Shown: positions 1-9,315 of the stretch, in pieces
Layout: each line of letters begins with the position of its first letter
Numbering within the stretch: position 1 is the stretch's first letter
NCBI RefSeq assembly: GCF_000986865.1
Contig: NZ_LAVS01000020.1
Coordinates: forward strand, 1-53,280
DNA: 53,280 nucleotides
Reading direction: 5' to 3'
From: Rheinheimera mesophila
GTDB lineage: Bacteria > Pseudomonadota > Gammaproteobacteria > Enterobacterales > Alteromonadaceae
Translations under genes and position numbers: made by a program
Notes under the pieces: model-generated
Databases searched by the model: none
What the model saw: the letters and a program-made list of their open reading frames with translations, nothing else
What the model was told of the DNA's origin: nothing

Positions 1-438
1 ATAGACTTCATCGACATAAATACCAACGCCTGATTCCAGGCCGTCATTCGTCAAGCCAATCACACTACCTAAACCCCTGATAGTCAGTGCTGTATTGCGA
101 GGGTTTGAAGAGATTAACTGTAAACTTGGCTGTAGGCGGGTCAGTTGCTCCGTAGAGTAAGTTCCGGTTTGTTCCAAATCTTTTGCTGTGACGACAGAGA
201 TAGAAATAGGCACATCCTGTACGTTTTCTTCCCGGCGACGCGCTGTTACTTTGATGACTTCCACTTCCTTGTCTGCGCCTAAATCGGCAGCCGCTTCATC
301 GGCTTGCAGTGAGCTTGAAAAACTCAGAGCTAACAAGGCTGTAATACCTGCTGCGGTAGCCACAGGCTTTAAGGTTTTAAATTTATTGGTTGGATGTAAG
401 CGTGATTTGCTTACCGCTCCGTAGTATTGACCTGACAT
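1..438 (-). CDS. TonB-dependent outer membrane receptor, N-terminal part (runs off window)
   Basis: The first 146 codons of a TonB-dependent receptor are present; the remainder lies beyond position 1. The translation has a basic N-terminal extension, a hydrophobic signal segment ending near SSSLQA (about residue 46), a TonB-box-like VEVIKVTARR, and then plug-domain sequence with QDVPISISV, TGTYSTEQLTRLQPSL and TIRGLG. The ATG at 438 follows a GGAG ribosome site (complement of 445-448) at a 6-base spacing. Such receptors import iron complexes, vitamins or sugars across the outer membrane using TonB energy. The substrate cannot be told from the plug alone. The unusually long cytoplasmic n-region before the signal core is a little odd, so a later start is possible. 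Confidence 0.9.
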   Translation of the reverse strand, partial: MSGQYYGAVSKSRLHPTNKFKTLKPVATAAGITALLALSFSSSLQADEAAADLGADKEVEVIKVTARRREENVQDVPISISVVTAKDLEQTGTYSTEQLTRLQPSLQLISSNPRNTALTIRGLGSVIGLTNDGLESGVGIYVDEVY

Positions 439-754
439 CAGATTCTCCAAAAGTTTTTTGTTAACTTCCGGCGCTCCGGTCAGTTTTTCTTCATTGTTTT
501 CCTGGTTTTTTTATCGGAGTTTAAGTTGTGGTTGCTCCGATCCTGTCGGCATAACGATAAAATCAATTTAGCCGTCTGGACGCTTGAGATGAATGTAGAG
601 GATATTTATATTCTTAAAAAGAACGAAATTCGTATTTGATAGTTCGTAAAGGAATAAAGGGCGGAGCTGTTCGCTCTAACCCTCTTATAAAAGTCGATAA
701 TCGGCCTAATGCGGGTACAAGATAGCTGGATCAGAGCCAAGGCTCTGATCCAGC
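439..754. other. Intergenic region upstream of the TonB receptor
   Basis: 316 bases with no convincing gene. It must carry the promoter and leader of the minus-strand receptor. The part nearest the gene holds A/T runs and the ribosome site. An AT-rich stretch around 600-640 contains a short self-complementary run (attcttaaaaagaacgaaat). The far end is the hairpin at 724-755. I see no clear Fur box. Confidence 0.5.
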
Positions 755-755
755 T
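724..755 (-). terminator. Perfect 15-bp-stem hairpin after the transsulfuration gene
   Basis: A 15-base arm (724-738) and its exact complement (741-755) are separated by AA, directly at the stop codon of the minus-strand gene. The U-tract is poor, so it may be a palindromic repeat used as a terminator. The core CAGAGCC-AA-GGCTCTG recurs at 40912-40933 and 41016-41034. Confidence 0.6.
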
Positions 756-1918
756 TATAACTTCGACAGGGCCTGAGCCAAGTCGGCTATTAAATCATCC
801 GCATCTTCCACACCTATACTCAGGCGCACCAGATTTTCCGTGACTCCGGCTTTTTGCCGGTCTTCTGCGGTCATAGCAGCATGAGTGGTGCTGGCTGGGT
901 GACAAGCTAAACTTTCGACGTCACCCAGGCTGACTGCCTGCGCGAAGAGTTGCAGGTGATTTAAAAATACCGCAGCTTTAGCAAAACCACCTTCGATATC
1001 CACAGCCACCATGCCACCAAAACCACTGGCAGTGTCAGCAATCGCCTGATGGCCCGGATGACTGGCGTGACCCGGATAATAGACTTTGGCTACTTTAGGA
1101 TGAGCGACTAAAAAGTCAGCCACTTTACGGGCGTTTTCGATATGAGCATCCATCCGCAAGGTCAGGGTTTTTACACCCCGTTGCAGTAAATACGCTTCCT
1201 GCGGGCCTATAGGCGAGCCTATATGCTTGAGCGCCACAGTATGGATTTTCTGCATCAGCTCGCTGCGTCCGGCCACTATGCCGGCGATAATATCGCCGTG
1301 ACCAGACAGATACTTGGTGCCGCTGTGCATCACAATATCAGCACCAATTTCCAACGGGCGAAATAAATAAGGCGTTAAAAAGGTATTGTCACAAATCACC
1401 AAAGCGCCGACTTTACGGGCCGCTTCAACCACAATACGGCTGTCGATCACTTTTAAGGTGGGGTTGGTGACAGGTTCAAATAACACTACTTTGGTAGTAG
1501 GTTTGACCCGATCGGCAAAGTCTTTGTCACTGCTGTAACGGCTTAAGGTGACACCGGCTCGGGTTAAAGTGTTGCGTAAAAAGGCATCAGTACCGCCGTA
1601 GACCGGGTCGATAAAAGCCACTTCATCCCCGGCATTGGTCAGCGCATACATAATGGCACTGACCGCGGCCATACCGCTGGCCACCACCAAAGCCTCATCT
1701 GCGCCTTCCAACGCAGCCAGTTTTTGCTCTAAGGCGGCGGTAGTCGGGTTAGCAAAACGACTGTAGATATAACCTGGATTCTGACCTGAAAAACGTGCCT
1801 GACCTTCTTCGGCTGTGCCGTAACTAAAGGTACTGGTGAAATACACCGGAGTGGCTAATGCGCCGGTACTTGGGTCGGGTTGTTGTCCGGCATGAATACT
1901 TAAAGTGCGGAATTTCAT
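755..1918 (-). CDS. PLP-dependent transsulfuration enzyme (cystathionine gamma-lyase/synthase or methionine gamma-lyase family)
   Basis: A 387-residue Cys/Met metabolism PLP enzyme, full length for the family. The PLP lysine is K202 in SGTKYLSGHGD; other family landmarks are YSRFANPT (50-59), the VYGGT tyrosine (Y107) and the cofactor aspartate D177 in CDNTF. These enzymes catalyse gamma-elimination or gamma-replacement on sulfur amino acids in the cytosol. A glycine follows Y107 where classical methionine gamma-lyases carry a reactive cysteine, which argues for a cystathionine-type enzyme. Sequence alone does not settle lyase against synthase. It is monocistronic, ends in a strong hairpin, and has no met-regulon neighbours. 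Confidence 0.88.
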   Translation of the reverse strand: MKFRTLSIHAGQQPDPSTGALATPVYFTSTFSYGTAEEGQARFSGQNPGYIYSRFANPTTAALEQKLAALEGADEALVVASGMAAVSAIMYALTNAGDEVAFIDPVYGGTDAFLRNTLTRAGVTLSRYSSDKDFADRVKPTTKVVLFEPVTNPTLKVIDSRIVVEAARKVGALVICDNTFLTPYLFRPLEIGADIVMHSGTKYLSGHGDIIAGIVAGRSELMQKIHTVALKHIGSPIGPQEAYLLQRGVKTLTLRMDAHIENARKVADFLVAHPKVAKVYYPGHASHPGHQAIADTASGFGGMVAVDIEGGFAKAAVFLNHLQLFAQAVSLGDVESLACHPASTTHAAMTAEDRQKAGVTENLVRLSIGVEDADDLIADLAQALSKL

Positions 1919-1994
1919 AATAAACCTTGGTTTTACTTTATTAATAGTTCAGCCGGGTTAGCCCGGCTGTCACATTGGAGATGGAGCTATGTAT

Positions 1995-2013
1995 GTTTAA
2001 ACTGAGTTTAAAC
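1995..2013. repeat. Doubled GTTTAAAC palindrome at a gene end
   Basis: Two copies of the 8-base palindrome GTTTAAAC, separated by TGA, overlap the stop codon of the minus-strand oxygenase gene. They can form an AT-rich hairpin and may act as a weak terminator. Confidence 0.4.
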
Positions 2014-3069
2014 AGCTTTTGCCAGCTCCGCGTAATGAGCCGCAGCTACATCACGGTGTGAACGTAACCGTCCTTTTAACACATTCTGGCCGACCTGATA
2101 AAACAATGGGTTATTTGGATCGCTGGCCGGACCTTTGGCTTCGTCAGCTAAATGAGACGGCAACTGCAACAGAGGCACTGTTGCATCCAGTTGCGCTGCC
2201 ATAAAAAAGGCGCAGGAGTAACGCTCTATACCAGAATTCGGGCTGACGACACGGTGCAAAGTGGCTTTTAAATAGCCATTAGATGCCAGTTCCAGCAGCT
2301 CGCCAATGTTAACGACAAAGGCACCCGGCAATGGAGCTACAGCAACCCAACCTTGTTCGGTTTCCACTTCTAAACCGGACTGATCATCCTGTACCACTAA
2401 GGTCAGATACCCCGGATCTTTATGCGCGCCGACGCCTTGTTTGCTGCTTGAGGCTTTGGCATCTACACCTGGATACCGGATCAGCTTCATATGCTGATAC
2501 GGACCCGCTTTGATGGTGGCGTCTAAAGCATCAGCAGGTTGCTCTAAAGCCAGCATTAACGCGCGCATTAATTTTACTGTGATATCAGATAGCGACTGCT
2601 GCCAGTCCAGTAGTTCAGTTTTCATCTGAGGCAAAGCCGTAGGCCATTGGTTAGGGCCAATTAAACCCTGCCAGGCCGGGCTAATATCGGTCTGTGCCGG
2701 CACAGCCTCTTCCCGCATCATATCAAACTGTTCGCGGATATCTGGCTGACCACGGGTGAGTTCACCGCCAAGGCCTGTGTAACCACGGAAGTGCGGAGAG
2801 TGGATCATCTGCACTTGCTGTTTATCGGCCAAAGGCAGGGCAAAAAACTGTCTGGCCAGCGCTAAAATCTGTTGTTGTTTCTGTATCGTCTGACCATGAC
2901 CTGTCAGGTAAAAGAAACCCACGTCACGGGCGGCCAGACGCAATTGCTGAATAAAAGCCTGTTGCTCAACAGCAGTGCCATCCATCAGGCTCAAATCCAG
3001 TACAGGCAAAGCACTGCTGGCCCCTGGTATAGCGTTGCCGGATAAAAACTCTTGAGTTGAATGAAGCAT
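2008..3069 (-). CDS. 2-oxoglutarate/Fe(II)-dependent oxygenase, isopenicillin N synthase-like
   Basis: A 353-residue non-haem iron oxygenase of the isopenicillin N synthase/flavonol synthase class. The N-terminal DIOX_N domain (about 22-140, with GFFYLTGHG) is followed by the double-stranded beta-helix. The iron ligands H216, D218 (AHKDPGYLTL) and H272, and the 2OG/substrate-binding R283-x-S285, are all visible. The ATG at 3069 is preferred because GAGG lies 8 bases upstream; an in-frame ATG at 3102 has no ribosome site. These enzymes couple 2OG oxidation to hydroxylation, ring closure or desaturation of a small molecule. Bacterial members are poorly characterised and the substrate is unknown. 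The neighbours do not suggest a pathway. Confidence 0.88.
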   Translation of the reverse strand: MLHSTQEFLSGNAIPGASSALPVLDLSLMDGTAVEQQAFIQQLRLAARDVGFFYLTGHGQTIQKQQQILALARQFFALPLADKQQVQMIHSPHFRGYTGLGGELTRGQPDIREQFDMMREEAVPAQTDISPAWQGLIGPNQWPTALPQMKTELLDWQQSLSDITVKLMRALMLALEQPADALDATIKAGPYQHMKLIRYPGVDAKASSSKQGVGAHKDPGYLTLVVQDDQSGLEVETEQGWVAVAPLPGAFVVNIGELLELASNGYLKATLHRVVSPNSGIERYSCAFFMAAQLDATVPLLQLPSHLADEAKGPASDPNNPLFYQVGQNVLKGRLRSHRDVAAAHYAELAKAV

Positions 3070-3486
3070 AAAAACCTCGTTGCGCTTAGGGTTCTGTATC
3101 ACAGGGCTGTGACCCTGACAGAAAGTGAGCGCATTCTAGGCTTGAGCAGAGAGTTAAATAACTAATGGATTGGTCTTGTATAGATGAATTAGAAATAACC
3201 GGATGTCCGGACAGTTAGCGGTCTTTAAGTATAAAAGTCTTGGTATCTGAAACTTTATGGAATAAAGAAGGTGCCGGTTATGCTTTCCTGGTCAATGCTT
3301 GACTAACTGGTTTATTTATCACGATATTTCGTTAAAAGTGGATAGGATTTATAAATTTGTACGTTTTTGTAGATTGAAGGCAAGTGTTTTTCTATATTTC
3401 CAAAAGTTATAACCAAGATGAATTTGGCCTGTAGCTGAAATGAAAAAGGCACCTTGCGGTGCCTTGTATTGTTCAACTTCTGAGAC
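3070..3486. other. Intergenic region between the oxygenase and antiporter genes
   Basis: 417 bases without a gene. It holds the promoter region of the oxygenase (TAGAAT-like -10 as the complement of 3133-3138), a small palindrome CCGGA-TG-TCCGG near 3199-3210, AT-rich sequence, and the antiporter terminator at 3441-3465. Confidence 0.5.
3441..3465 (-). terminator. Rho-independent terminator of the NhaC-type antiporter
   Basis: On the minus strand AAGGCACC-GCAA-GGTGCCTT forms an 8-bp stem with a tetraloop and is followed by a T run, 22 bases after the antiporter stop codon. Confidence 0.85.
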
Positions 3487-4917
3487 TTAGGCGATCAGAA
3501 TAAAACCTACAAAAGCTAAACTGGCAGCAATTAAACAATAAGGCAATTGCGTTACTGCATGCGATACCAGATTACAGCCTGAGCCCTGTGCTGCTAATAC
3601 AGTAGAGTCACTGTAGAAACAGGCCTGACTACCGAAAGAGCTGGCTGACAACAAGGCTCCGATCACTAATGGGATATCCGCTTCTACTGCATAAGCCAGT
3701 GGCATCACGATAGGGATAGAAACCGCAAAAATCCCCCAGGATGAACCAGTCGCAAACGACAGAATGGCCATAGCTAAAAATACGATAGCCGGCAGCATTT
3801 GCGCTGTCATATAAGGCGTCAGGTTTTCAATCACGTACTGAGGTAATAATAACTTGTCACAGACATCTTTAAACACAAAAGCTGCTATCACAGTACAGAT
3901 GGCTGGCAGCATGGTTTTAAAGCCATTCATCATCACTTCCATCATCTCGCCTAATGGCATCAGACGCTGGTAAGCATAAAAAGCCAGAGTTAAAACTAAA
4001 GTCACGATCAGGCCTTTGAGTACATCAATATCGAAGTAGATGGTAAAACCAATCAGCATCAGCATAGGGACGACAAAGTTACGCAGCTTGCCATGCTTGT
4101 TGCTCTCTTCAAACTCCTGTTCCATCGAATGCACAGCATACTGATCTCCGGCAGGAACTGTCTGGCCCTGTACATGGTGATGGCTGGCGCTGGCTTCCAC
4201 ACCCACATCAGGCAACATATCCATAGGGGTGCCATTTTGCGCGGCCAGTTCAGCTTTTTTCATCGGGCCTATAGCCGGCATAATTTTGAGCGTGACCAGC
4301 ATCACCATCAACACGGCCAGCCATGGATACAACATATAAGGAATAGCCTGAATATACACGTCCACCCCTTGTCCCGCTTCCGCTACTTTATTGTTCTCCA
4401 ACAAACCGCCAAAAAAGATAGCCCAGGTCGAAATAGGAATGATGACGCAAATGGGCGCTGCCGTAGAATCTACAATGTAAGCCAGCATCTGTCGGGAGAT
4501 TTTATACTTGTCAGTGACCCGTTTCATCGCTTCACCCACGCTTAACGCGTTCAGGTAGTCGTCGATAAAAATAATGCAGCCTAAGACAAAAGTCATAAAC
4601 ATAGAAGAGCGGGGGCCTGTCGCCAGCTTAGAGGCTGAACGACCAAAAGCCACAGCACCTCCTGTGTGGATCAACAAACCAATTAACGAACCAAAACCAC
4701 CACAGACCAGAATCAACCAACCTATGGTTTCATCCTGCATCACGCTGGTCGAAATCTCAGCAAAGGTATTGAGCAACTCAAAAGGTTGAGTTGGAAACAG
4801 CATCAGCAAACCTGCAACTGCGCCCACCACAAGCGACAAAATGGGCCGCTTCAGCCAGATGGCAACAGCCATCACAACAACAGGTGGGATCAAACTTATG
4901 GCACTTGGTGAATCCAT
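3487..4917 (-). CDS. Na+/H+ antiporter, NhaC family
   Basis: A 476-residue polytopic inner membrane protein with about 11-12 hydrophobic segments and NhaC-family signatures. These include FIDDYLNALSVGEAM with acidic D119-D120 in a membrane segment, the following VDSTAAPICVIIPISTW, and near the C-terminus GSSWGIFAVSIPIVMP and GSQACFYSDSTVLAAQGSG. Such carriers exchange Na+ (or an organic substrate in some relatives) for protons. An unusual His-containing hydrophilic loop (about 225-270, SHHHVQG) lies between the two halves. The gene is monocistronic with a strong terminator. Some homologues move organic acids or amino acids, so Na+/H+ exchange is the family assignment rather than a demonstrated activity. 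Confidence 0.87.
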   Translation of the reverse strand: MDSPSAISLIPPVVVMAVAIWLKRPILSLVVGAVAGLLMLFPTQPFELLNTFAEISTSVMQDETIGWLILVCGGFGSLIGLLIHTGGAVAFGRSASKLATGPRSSMFMTFVLGCIIFIDDYLNALSVGEAMKRVTDKYKISRQMLAYIVDSTAAPICVIIPISTWAIFFGGLLENNKVAEAGQGVDVYIQAIPYMLYPWLAVLMVMLVTLKIMPAIGPMKKAELAAQNGTPMDMLPDVGVEASASHHHVQGQTVPAGDQYAVHSMEQEFEESNKHGKLRNFVVPMLMLIGFTIYFDIDVLKGLIVTLVLTLAFYAYQRLMPLGEMMEVMMNGFKTMLPAICTVIAAFVFKDVCDKLLLPQYVIENLTPYMTAQMLPAIVFLAMAILSFATGSSWGIFAVSIPIVMPLAYAVEADIPLVIGALLSASSFGSQACFYSDSTVLAAQGSGCNLVSHAVTQLPYCLIAASLAFVGFILIA

Positions 4918-5047
4918 TTAAGGGTTCCTTCACAAAGCCTGGCAACGCCAGAAAAATAAAAGCCAACCGTAGCATAGACCGCATACGGAGTGTTTGGGGT
5001 TTTAGCTGCCAGAGCCCGGGACTGAGAGTACTTGCTTATCATAGCCT

Positions 5048-5156
5048 AAGTAATTGAAGTTGCAGAGCATCGACACGTGAACAAGACCCCATGTACATAG
5101 TCCAACTATGTGATTGGGGCGAGCGAACACAGTCAATCCAGCCGCAGCTTTAACTA
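5048..5156. repeat. Long imperfect inverted repeat (REP/MITE-like extragenic element)
   Basis: About 109 bases fold on themselves. The outer arms are TTGAAGTTGCAG (5054-5065) and an imperfect GCAGCTTTAACT (5144-5155). The inner arms are CCCCATGTACATAG (5087-5100) and CTATGTGATTGGGG (5106-5119), around a short loop. The half-way sequences (GACACGTGAACAAG and GCGAGCGAACACAG) are also roughly complementary, so the whole block is one extended stem. I recall similar hairpin blocks between genes in Alteromonadales genomes, but copy number cannot be checked here. Confidence 0.6.
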
Positions 5157-5317
5157 CAACAGGTATACACAGGTTTACCAGCTCAGGGTGAACAACAGAA
5201 TGAATTTACACGGGTTAAATTCAGGCGCGCAATAATAACAAAAAAAATACTTTCTACAACGTTTGAGTGGGTGCGAATAGCCGTGAAAATGCAGAGATTG
5301 CAGGGGAAGCGTTAGGA

Positions 5318-5346
5318 AAAATCACTGCCGCTGGCTACGGCAGTGA
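5318..5346 (-). terminator. Rho-independent terminator of the small periplasmic protein gene
   Basis: A 9-bp stem, TCACTGCCG (5322-5330) with CGGCAGTGA (5338-5346), around a 7-base loop. On the minus strand it is followed by a T5 run. Confidence 0.85.
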
Positions 5347-5354
5347 ATAAGAAA

Positions 5355-5756
5355 TTACTTGGCGTTATTGACCAGTTCTACCTTCGCCAGTACATCGGCA
5401 TTAAAGCTCAGTTGCACCGACTTTTGTGCAGCCTCCTGAGTTTTAACTAGTTCAGTTAAAGTCGGGTAGCTGGCTGACAAAGCTGTGACATCGTACAACC
5501 ACAGAGTTTTACCGTCTTTTTCTGTTTTGCTGGCTGGTTCACCCAGTTTTTCAGCAATAGCAGCCTGAGTTGATTTGCCTTCAGTTAAACCTAAAGCGGT
5601 GCGCACTGAGGTATTCAAAGCCGCAGTTTTAGCGCTGTCTTTGGTTTCTTTCAGTGTACTGCCGACGCCATCTTTTACCGCATTTAACCAGTCAGCCTGA
5701 GCCGGAACTGCAGTCACTACCAAGGCAACGAATAAGGCGCTTAACTTTAATTTCAT
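5355..5756 (-). CDS. Small exported protein with BamE/SmpA-like segment
   Basis: A 133-residue protein beginning with a clear signal peptide (MKLKLSALFVALVVTAVPAQA, cut near residue 21). A helical stretch follows (WLNAVKDGVGSTLKETKDSAKTAA), then a segment reading IAEKLGEPASKTEKDGKTLWLYDV. That pattern of a lGxP turn, charged residues and W-Y resembles the BamE/SmpA fold found in small periplasmic and outer membrane assembly proteins. There is no lipobox cysteine, so the protein should be soluble in the periplasm. I do not recognise a specific family. It stands alone between two terminators, downstream of valS in the same direction. Confidence 0.75.
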   Translation of the reverse strand: MKLKLSALFVALVVTAVPAQADWLNAVKDGVGSTLKETKDSAKTAALNTSVRTALGLTEGKSTQAAIAEKLGEPASKTEKDGKTLWLYDVTALSASYPTLTELVKTQEAAQKSVQLSFNADVLAKVELVNNAK

Positions 5757-5898
5757 GCTGTCTCTTCCATTTGAGAATTTTCAGGGAACCTGCAATCTCG
5801 GTGCTGCAGGCGGCGCGGATGGTATAGCAGAATCTGCCCCAGTCCAAGTTTTTTACTGAAACTTTACATTTTTTTGCGACGACCCTGTACGGCAGAAA

Positions 5899-5924
5899 TA
5901 AAAAGGCGACCCGCAGATCGCCTT
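5899..5924 (-). terminator. Rho-independent terminator after valS
   Basis: AAGGCGA (5903-5909) pairs with TCGCCTT (5918-5924) around an 8-base loop. On the minus strand it is followed by TTTTTA, 21 bases after the valS stop. Confidence 0.8.
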
Positions 5925-5945
5925 CAACGTCAGTCAAACCGCGCT

Positions 5946-8822
5946 TTAAATCGCCGCTATTTGGGCCTGCTGGGCTTTTAACTTGCTGATAGCTTCTAAA
6001 GCTTCAGAGAGTTTTTCACGCTCTTTCGCCAGAACTGCTTCAGGCGCTTTGGCGACAAAACCTTCATTCGCCAGTTTGCCGGCCACGCGGTCATGTTCCT
6101 GCTGGGCTTTTTCCAGTTGCTTGGCGATACGCGACAGTTCAGCTTCTTTGTCGATTAAACCGGCCATAGGGATCAGAATATCCATTTTGCCCAAAAGCTG
6201 AGCGGCACAAGCTGGTGCTGTGTCGCCATCGGCCAGTACAGTAATAGCTTCTAACTTCGCCATATTCTGCAGGAAGGCCATGTTGTTTTGTAAACGGCGG
6301 CTGTCGTCGCTGGTCAGGTTGCGCACCAGTACAGATAACGGCTTACTTGGCGCTATATCCATTTCACCCCGCACGTTACGAATCGCAACGATAAAGCTCT
6401 TCACCCATTCCAGATCAGCAGTAGCAGTTTCATTCACCAGCGCCTGATTAAATTCAGGGTACGCCTGCAGCATAATGCTGTCGCCTGCTTTGATGTCGCT
6501 TCTAATCATAGGTGCAACACGCTGCCAAATCTCTTCAGTGATAAATGGCATGATCGGGTGCATTAAACGCAGCAAGGATTCCAACACTGTCAGTAAAGTA
6601 TGACGTGTACCACGTTGCTGGGCTTCAGTGCCTTTAAATAACACAGGTTTGGTCAGCTCTAAGTACCAGTCACAGAACTGGTTCCAGGTGAATTCGTACA
6701 GCGTATTGGCCGCCATATCAAAACGGTAGCTGTCTAAATAACCACGGAATTGACTGATGGTTTGCTGATACTGGCTGATAATCCACTGATCGGCTAAGGA
6801 CAGCTCCATCTCGCCAGCTTTACCGTCAACAGCCAGACCACAATCTTTTTCTTCGGTCATCATGGTGACGTAACGGCTGGCATTCCACAGCTTGTTACAG
6901 AAGTTGCGATAACCGTCTAAACGTTTCATATCCCAGTTGATATCACGGCCTGTGGAGGCCAAAGCAGCTAAGGTGAAACGCAAAGCATCAGTACCGCTGG
7001 CTTCAATACCTTCAGGGAATTGCTTTTTAGTCTGGTTGGCAATTTTTTCGGCGAGCTGCGGCTGCATCATATTGCTGGTGCGTTTCGCCAACAGGTCTTC
7101 CAGACTAATGCCGTCAATCATGTCCAGCGGGTCAATCACGTTGCCCTTGGACTTGGACATCTTGTCGCCGTTTTCATCACGAATAAGGCCAGTCACATAC
7201 ACCGTCTTAAAGGGCACCTGCGGTTTGCCATTTTCATCTTTGATGAAATGCATCGTCATCATAATCATCCGGGCAACCCAGAAGAAAATAATGTCAAAAC
7301 CTGTCACTAACACATCGGTCGGGTGGAAGGTTTTTAAATCTTCAGTGTTTTCAGGCCAACCTAAAGTCGAGAAGGTCCAGAGCGCAGAGCTGAACCAAGT
7401 GTCCAGTACATCGTTGTCCTGACGTAATTTCACGTCATCGGCTAAAGCGTGTTTAGCACGAACTTCCGCTTCATCGCGGCCGACATAGACTTTGCCTGCT
7501 TCGTCGTACCAGGCCGGAATACGGTGGCCCCACCACAGTTGACGGCTGATACACCAGTCCTGAATGTCACGCATCCAGCTGTAGTACATGTTCTCGTACT
7601 GCTTAGGTACAAACTGAATGTCGCCGTTTTCCACAGCTTCAATGGCAGTTTTCGCCAGAGGCGCAACCCGCACATACCATTGGTCGGTCAGTAAAGGCTC
7701 AATCACCACACCAGAACGGTCGCCGTACGGCAGGGTGTTGTTGTGATCTTCTACTTTATCCAACAGGCCAGCCGCATCAAAAGCCGCTACTATGGCTTTA
7801 CGGGCTACATAACGGTCCAGACCCTGAAATTCAGCAGGGATCAAGGTGTTATGCGCCGGGTTAGCTTCGCCATTCGGGAAGAAACACTCGCCTTCAGTGC
7901 GGATCGTAGCGTCAGCTGTCATCACGTTGATCATCGGCAACTGATGGCGTTTACCTACTTCGTAGTCATTAAAGTCGTGAGCTGGGGTGATTTTGACGCA
8001 GCCTGTGCCTTTGTCTTTATCGGCATGCTCGTCAGCCAGAATCGGAATTCGGCGATTCACCAACGGCAGCAGTACTTCTTTGCCAATCAACGACTGATAA
8101 CGTTCATCGTCCGGGTTCACTGCTACACCTGTATCGCCCAGCATAGTTTCAGGACGGGTAGTGGCCACTACTATGTAGTTTTTGCCATCAGCCGTAGTGA
8201 CGCCATCAGCCAGCGGGTAACGTAAGTTCCACAGGTGGCCTTTTTGTTCTTTGTTTTCTACTTCTAAATCAGAAATCGCCGTATGCAGCTTCGGATCCCA
8301 GTTCACCAGACGTTTGCCACGGTAAATCAAATCGTCTTGATACAAACGGACAAAGACTTCCTGCACGGCATTCGACAGGCCTGCGTCCATAGTGAAACGC
8401 TCTTTGTCCCAGTCGACTGAGTTGCCTAAACGGCGCATTTGTTCAGTGATGGTGCCACCGGATTCGGCTTTCCATTCCCATACTTTTTCAATAAAAGCCT
8501 CACGGCCCATGGCGTGGCGGTCTGGTTTGCCTTCGGCTGCCAGTTTACGTTCCACTACCATTTGAGTCGCTATACCAGCGTGGTCAGTACCCACCTGCCA
8601 TAAAGTGTTTTTACCCAACATACGTTTGTAGCGGGTTAAGGCATCCATGATGGTTTGCTGGAAGGCATGGCCCATATGCAGGCTACCGGTCACGTTTGGT
8701 GGTGGGATCATGATGCAGTAAGCACCATTGCTGTTATCACCACTTGGCTTGAAATAGCCTTTGCTTTCCCATGCCTGATACATGGCTTGTTCAACGGTAC
8801 TTGGGTTAAAAGTCTTTTCCAT
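5946..8822 (-). CDS. valS: Valyl-tRNA synthetase
   Basis: A 958-residue class I aminoacyl-tRNA synthetase, the usual bacterial ValRS length. The HIGH motif is HMGH at 49-52 within [13 protein letters not shown], and KMSKS is at 554-558 within [14 protein letters not shown]. The editing (CP1) domain lies between them and includes [15 protein letters not shown]. The anticodon-binding domain follows. A C-terminal coiled coil (about 890-955, [25 protein letters not shown]) is typical of ValRS tRNA-binding arms. The enzyme charges tRNA-Val in the cytosol. It is the last gene of a pepA-holC-valS series on the minus strand and is followed by a strong terminator. Confidence 0.98.
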   Translation of the reverse strand: MEKTFNPSTVEQAMYQAWESKGYFKPSGDNSNGAYCIMIPPPNVTGSLHMGHAFQQTIMDALTRYKRMLGKNTLWQVGTDHAGIATQMVVERKLAAEGKPDRHAMGREAFIEKVWEWKAESGGTITEQMRRLGNSVDWDKERFTMDAGLSNAVQEVFVRLYQDDLIYRGKRLVNWDPKLHTAISDLEVENKEQKGHLWNLRYPLADGVTTADGKNYIVVATTRPETMLGDTGVAVNPDDERYQSLIGKEVLLPLVNRRIPILADEHADKDKGTGCVKITPAHDFNDYEVGKRHQLPMINVMTADATIRTEGECFFPNGEANPAHNTLIPAEFQGLDRYVARKAIVAAFDAAGLLDKVEDHNNTLPYGDRSGVVIEPLLTDQWYVRVAPLAKTAIEAVENGDIQFVPKQYENMYYSWMRDIQDWCISRQLWWGHRIPAWYDEAGKVYVGRDEAEVRAKHALADDVKLRQDNDVLDTWFSSALWTFSTLGWPENTEDLKTFHPTDVLVTGFDIIFFWVARMIMMTMHFIKDENGKPQVPFKTVYVTGLIRDENGDKMSKSKGNVIDPLDMIDGISLEDLLAKRTSNMMQPQLAEKIANQTKKQFPEGIEASGTDALRFTLAALASTGRDINWDMKRLDGYRNFCNKLWNASRYVTMMTEEKDCGLAVDGKAGEMELSLADQWIISQYQQTISQFRGYLDSYRFDMAANTLYEFTWNQFCDWYLELTKPVLFKGTEAQQRGTRHTLLTVLESLLRLMHPIMPFITEEIWQRVAPMIRSDIKAGDSIMLQAYPEFNQALVNETATADLEWVKSFIVAIRNVRGEMDIAPSKPLSVLVRNLTSDDSRRLQNNMAFLQNMAKLEAITVLADGDTAPACAAQLLGKMDILIPMAGLIDKEAELSRIAKQLEKAQQEHDRVAGKLANEGFVAKAPEAVLAKEREKLSEALEAISKLKAQQAQIAAI

Positions 8823-8863
8823 CTTCGTTACCTGAAACTCTCACTAAAAACGCAGGCCGGCCA

Positions 8864-9313
8864 TCAGAGCTGCACTGTTTGCGGGGTTAACCCCGACTGG
8901 CGATAAAATTTAAAGCGTTCACGCGCCTGAACTTTAAGTTGTTCTTCGGCCGGAACAAATTCGATAATTTGTTGAAAACGCTGACTAAAAGGCGGCACTG
9001 TTGCCGACAGGTTAATTAAAACCGGCCTCGCGTTGCTTGGAGGCAGCCAACTGATTTCTACCGGAGCGCCCCGTGCCGGGCCTTCGCCCGCCAGATTGTG
9101 TGGTACAAAACGCTCTGGATCAAAGCGCCATAATACCTCATCCAGCAGTTCGGCGTCCGCCTGATTTTGGCAGAACACAAAAACCCGCTGTCCGGCCTGA
9201 TACAAATCGGCACAGAGTTTGGCGGCTACATGAAAAAAAGCTGGCTCGGTTGCCAGCTGTGATTCAGTGTCTGCTGAGTGTTCCGGCAGCAGATAAAAAC
9301 TGACTTGAGGCAC
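8864..9313 (-). CDS. holC: DNA polymerase III chi subunit
   Basis: A 149-residue protein matching HolC, the chi subunit of the DNA polymerase III clamp loader. Chi pairs with psi and binds SSB at the replication fork. Landmarks are the N-terminal VSFYLLPE, the central QAGQRVFVFCQNQADAELLDEVLWRFDPERFVPHNL and the C-terminal RFKFYRQSGL. The length matches the family (about 147). The gene starts 2 bases after the pepA stop, and valS follows 41 bases later; this pepA-holC-valS order is common in gammaproteobacteria and supports one transcription unit. Confidence 0.95.
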   Translation of the reverse strand: MPQVSFYLLPEHSADTESQLATEPAFFHVAAKLCADLYQAGQRVFVFCQNQADAELLDEVLWRFDPERFVPHNLAGEGPARGAPVEISWLPPSNARPVLINLSATVPPFSQRFQQIIEFVPAEEQLKVQARERFKFYRQSGLTPQTVQL

Positions 9314-9315
9314 TG

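Larger units (their letters stand above)
4918..5354. other. Intergenic region with a long imperfect inverted repeat
   Basis: 437 bases without a supportable gene. The part next to the antiporter should hold its promoter. The centre (5048-5156) is a long hairpin-forming element, listed separately. The other end holds the terminator of the small periplasmic protein gene. Confidence 0.5.

Noticed and set aside
4093-4545. 150-codon frame opposite the NhaC-type gene
   Set aside because: Antisense to a well-supported membrane protein with no start signal and no recognisable domain.
4778-4984. Small frame with a signal-like start upstream of the antiporter gene
   Set aside because: It overlaps the antiporter start in another frame and has no ribosome site of its own.
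5692-5937. 81-codon frame overlapping the start of the small periplasmic protein
   Set aside because: It crosses the valS terminator and the signal peptide codons of a better-supported gene.
6937-7422. 161-codon frame opposite valS
   Set aside because: Shadow of a highly conserved gene, with no ribosome site.
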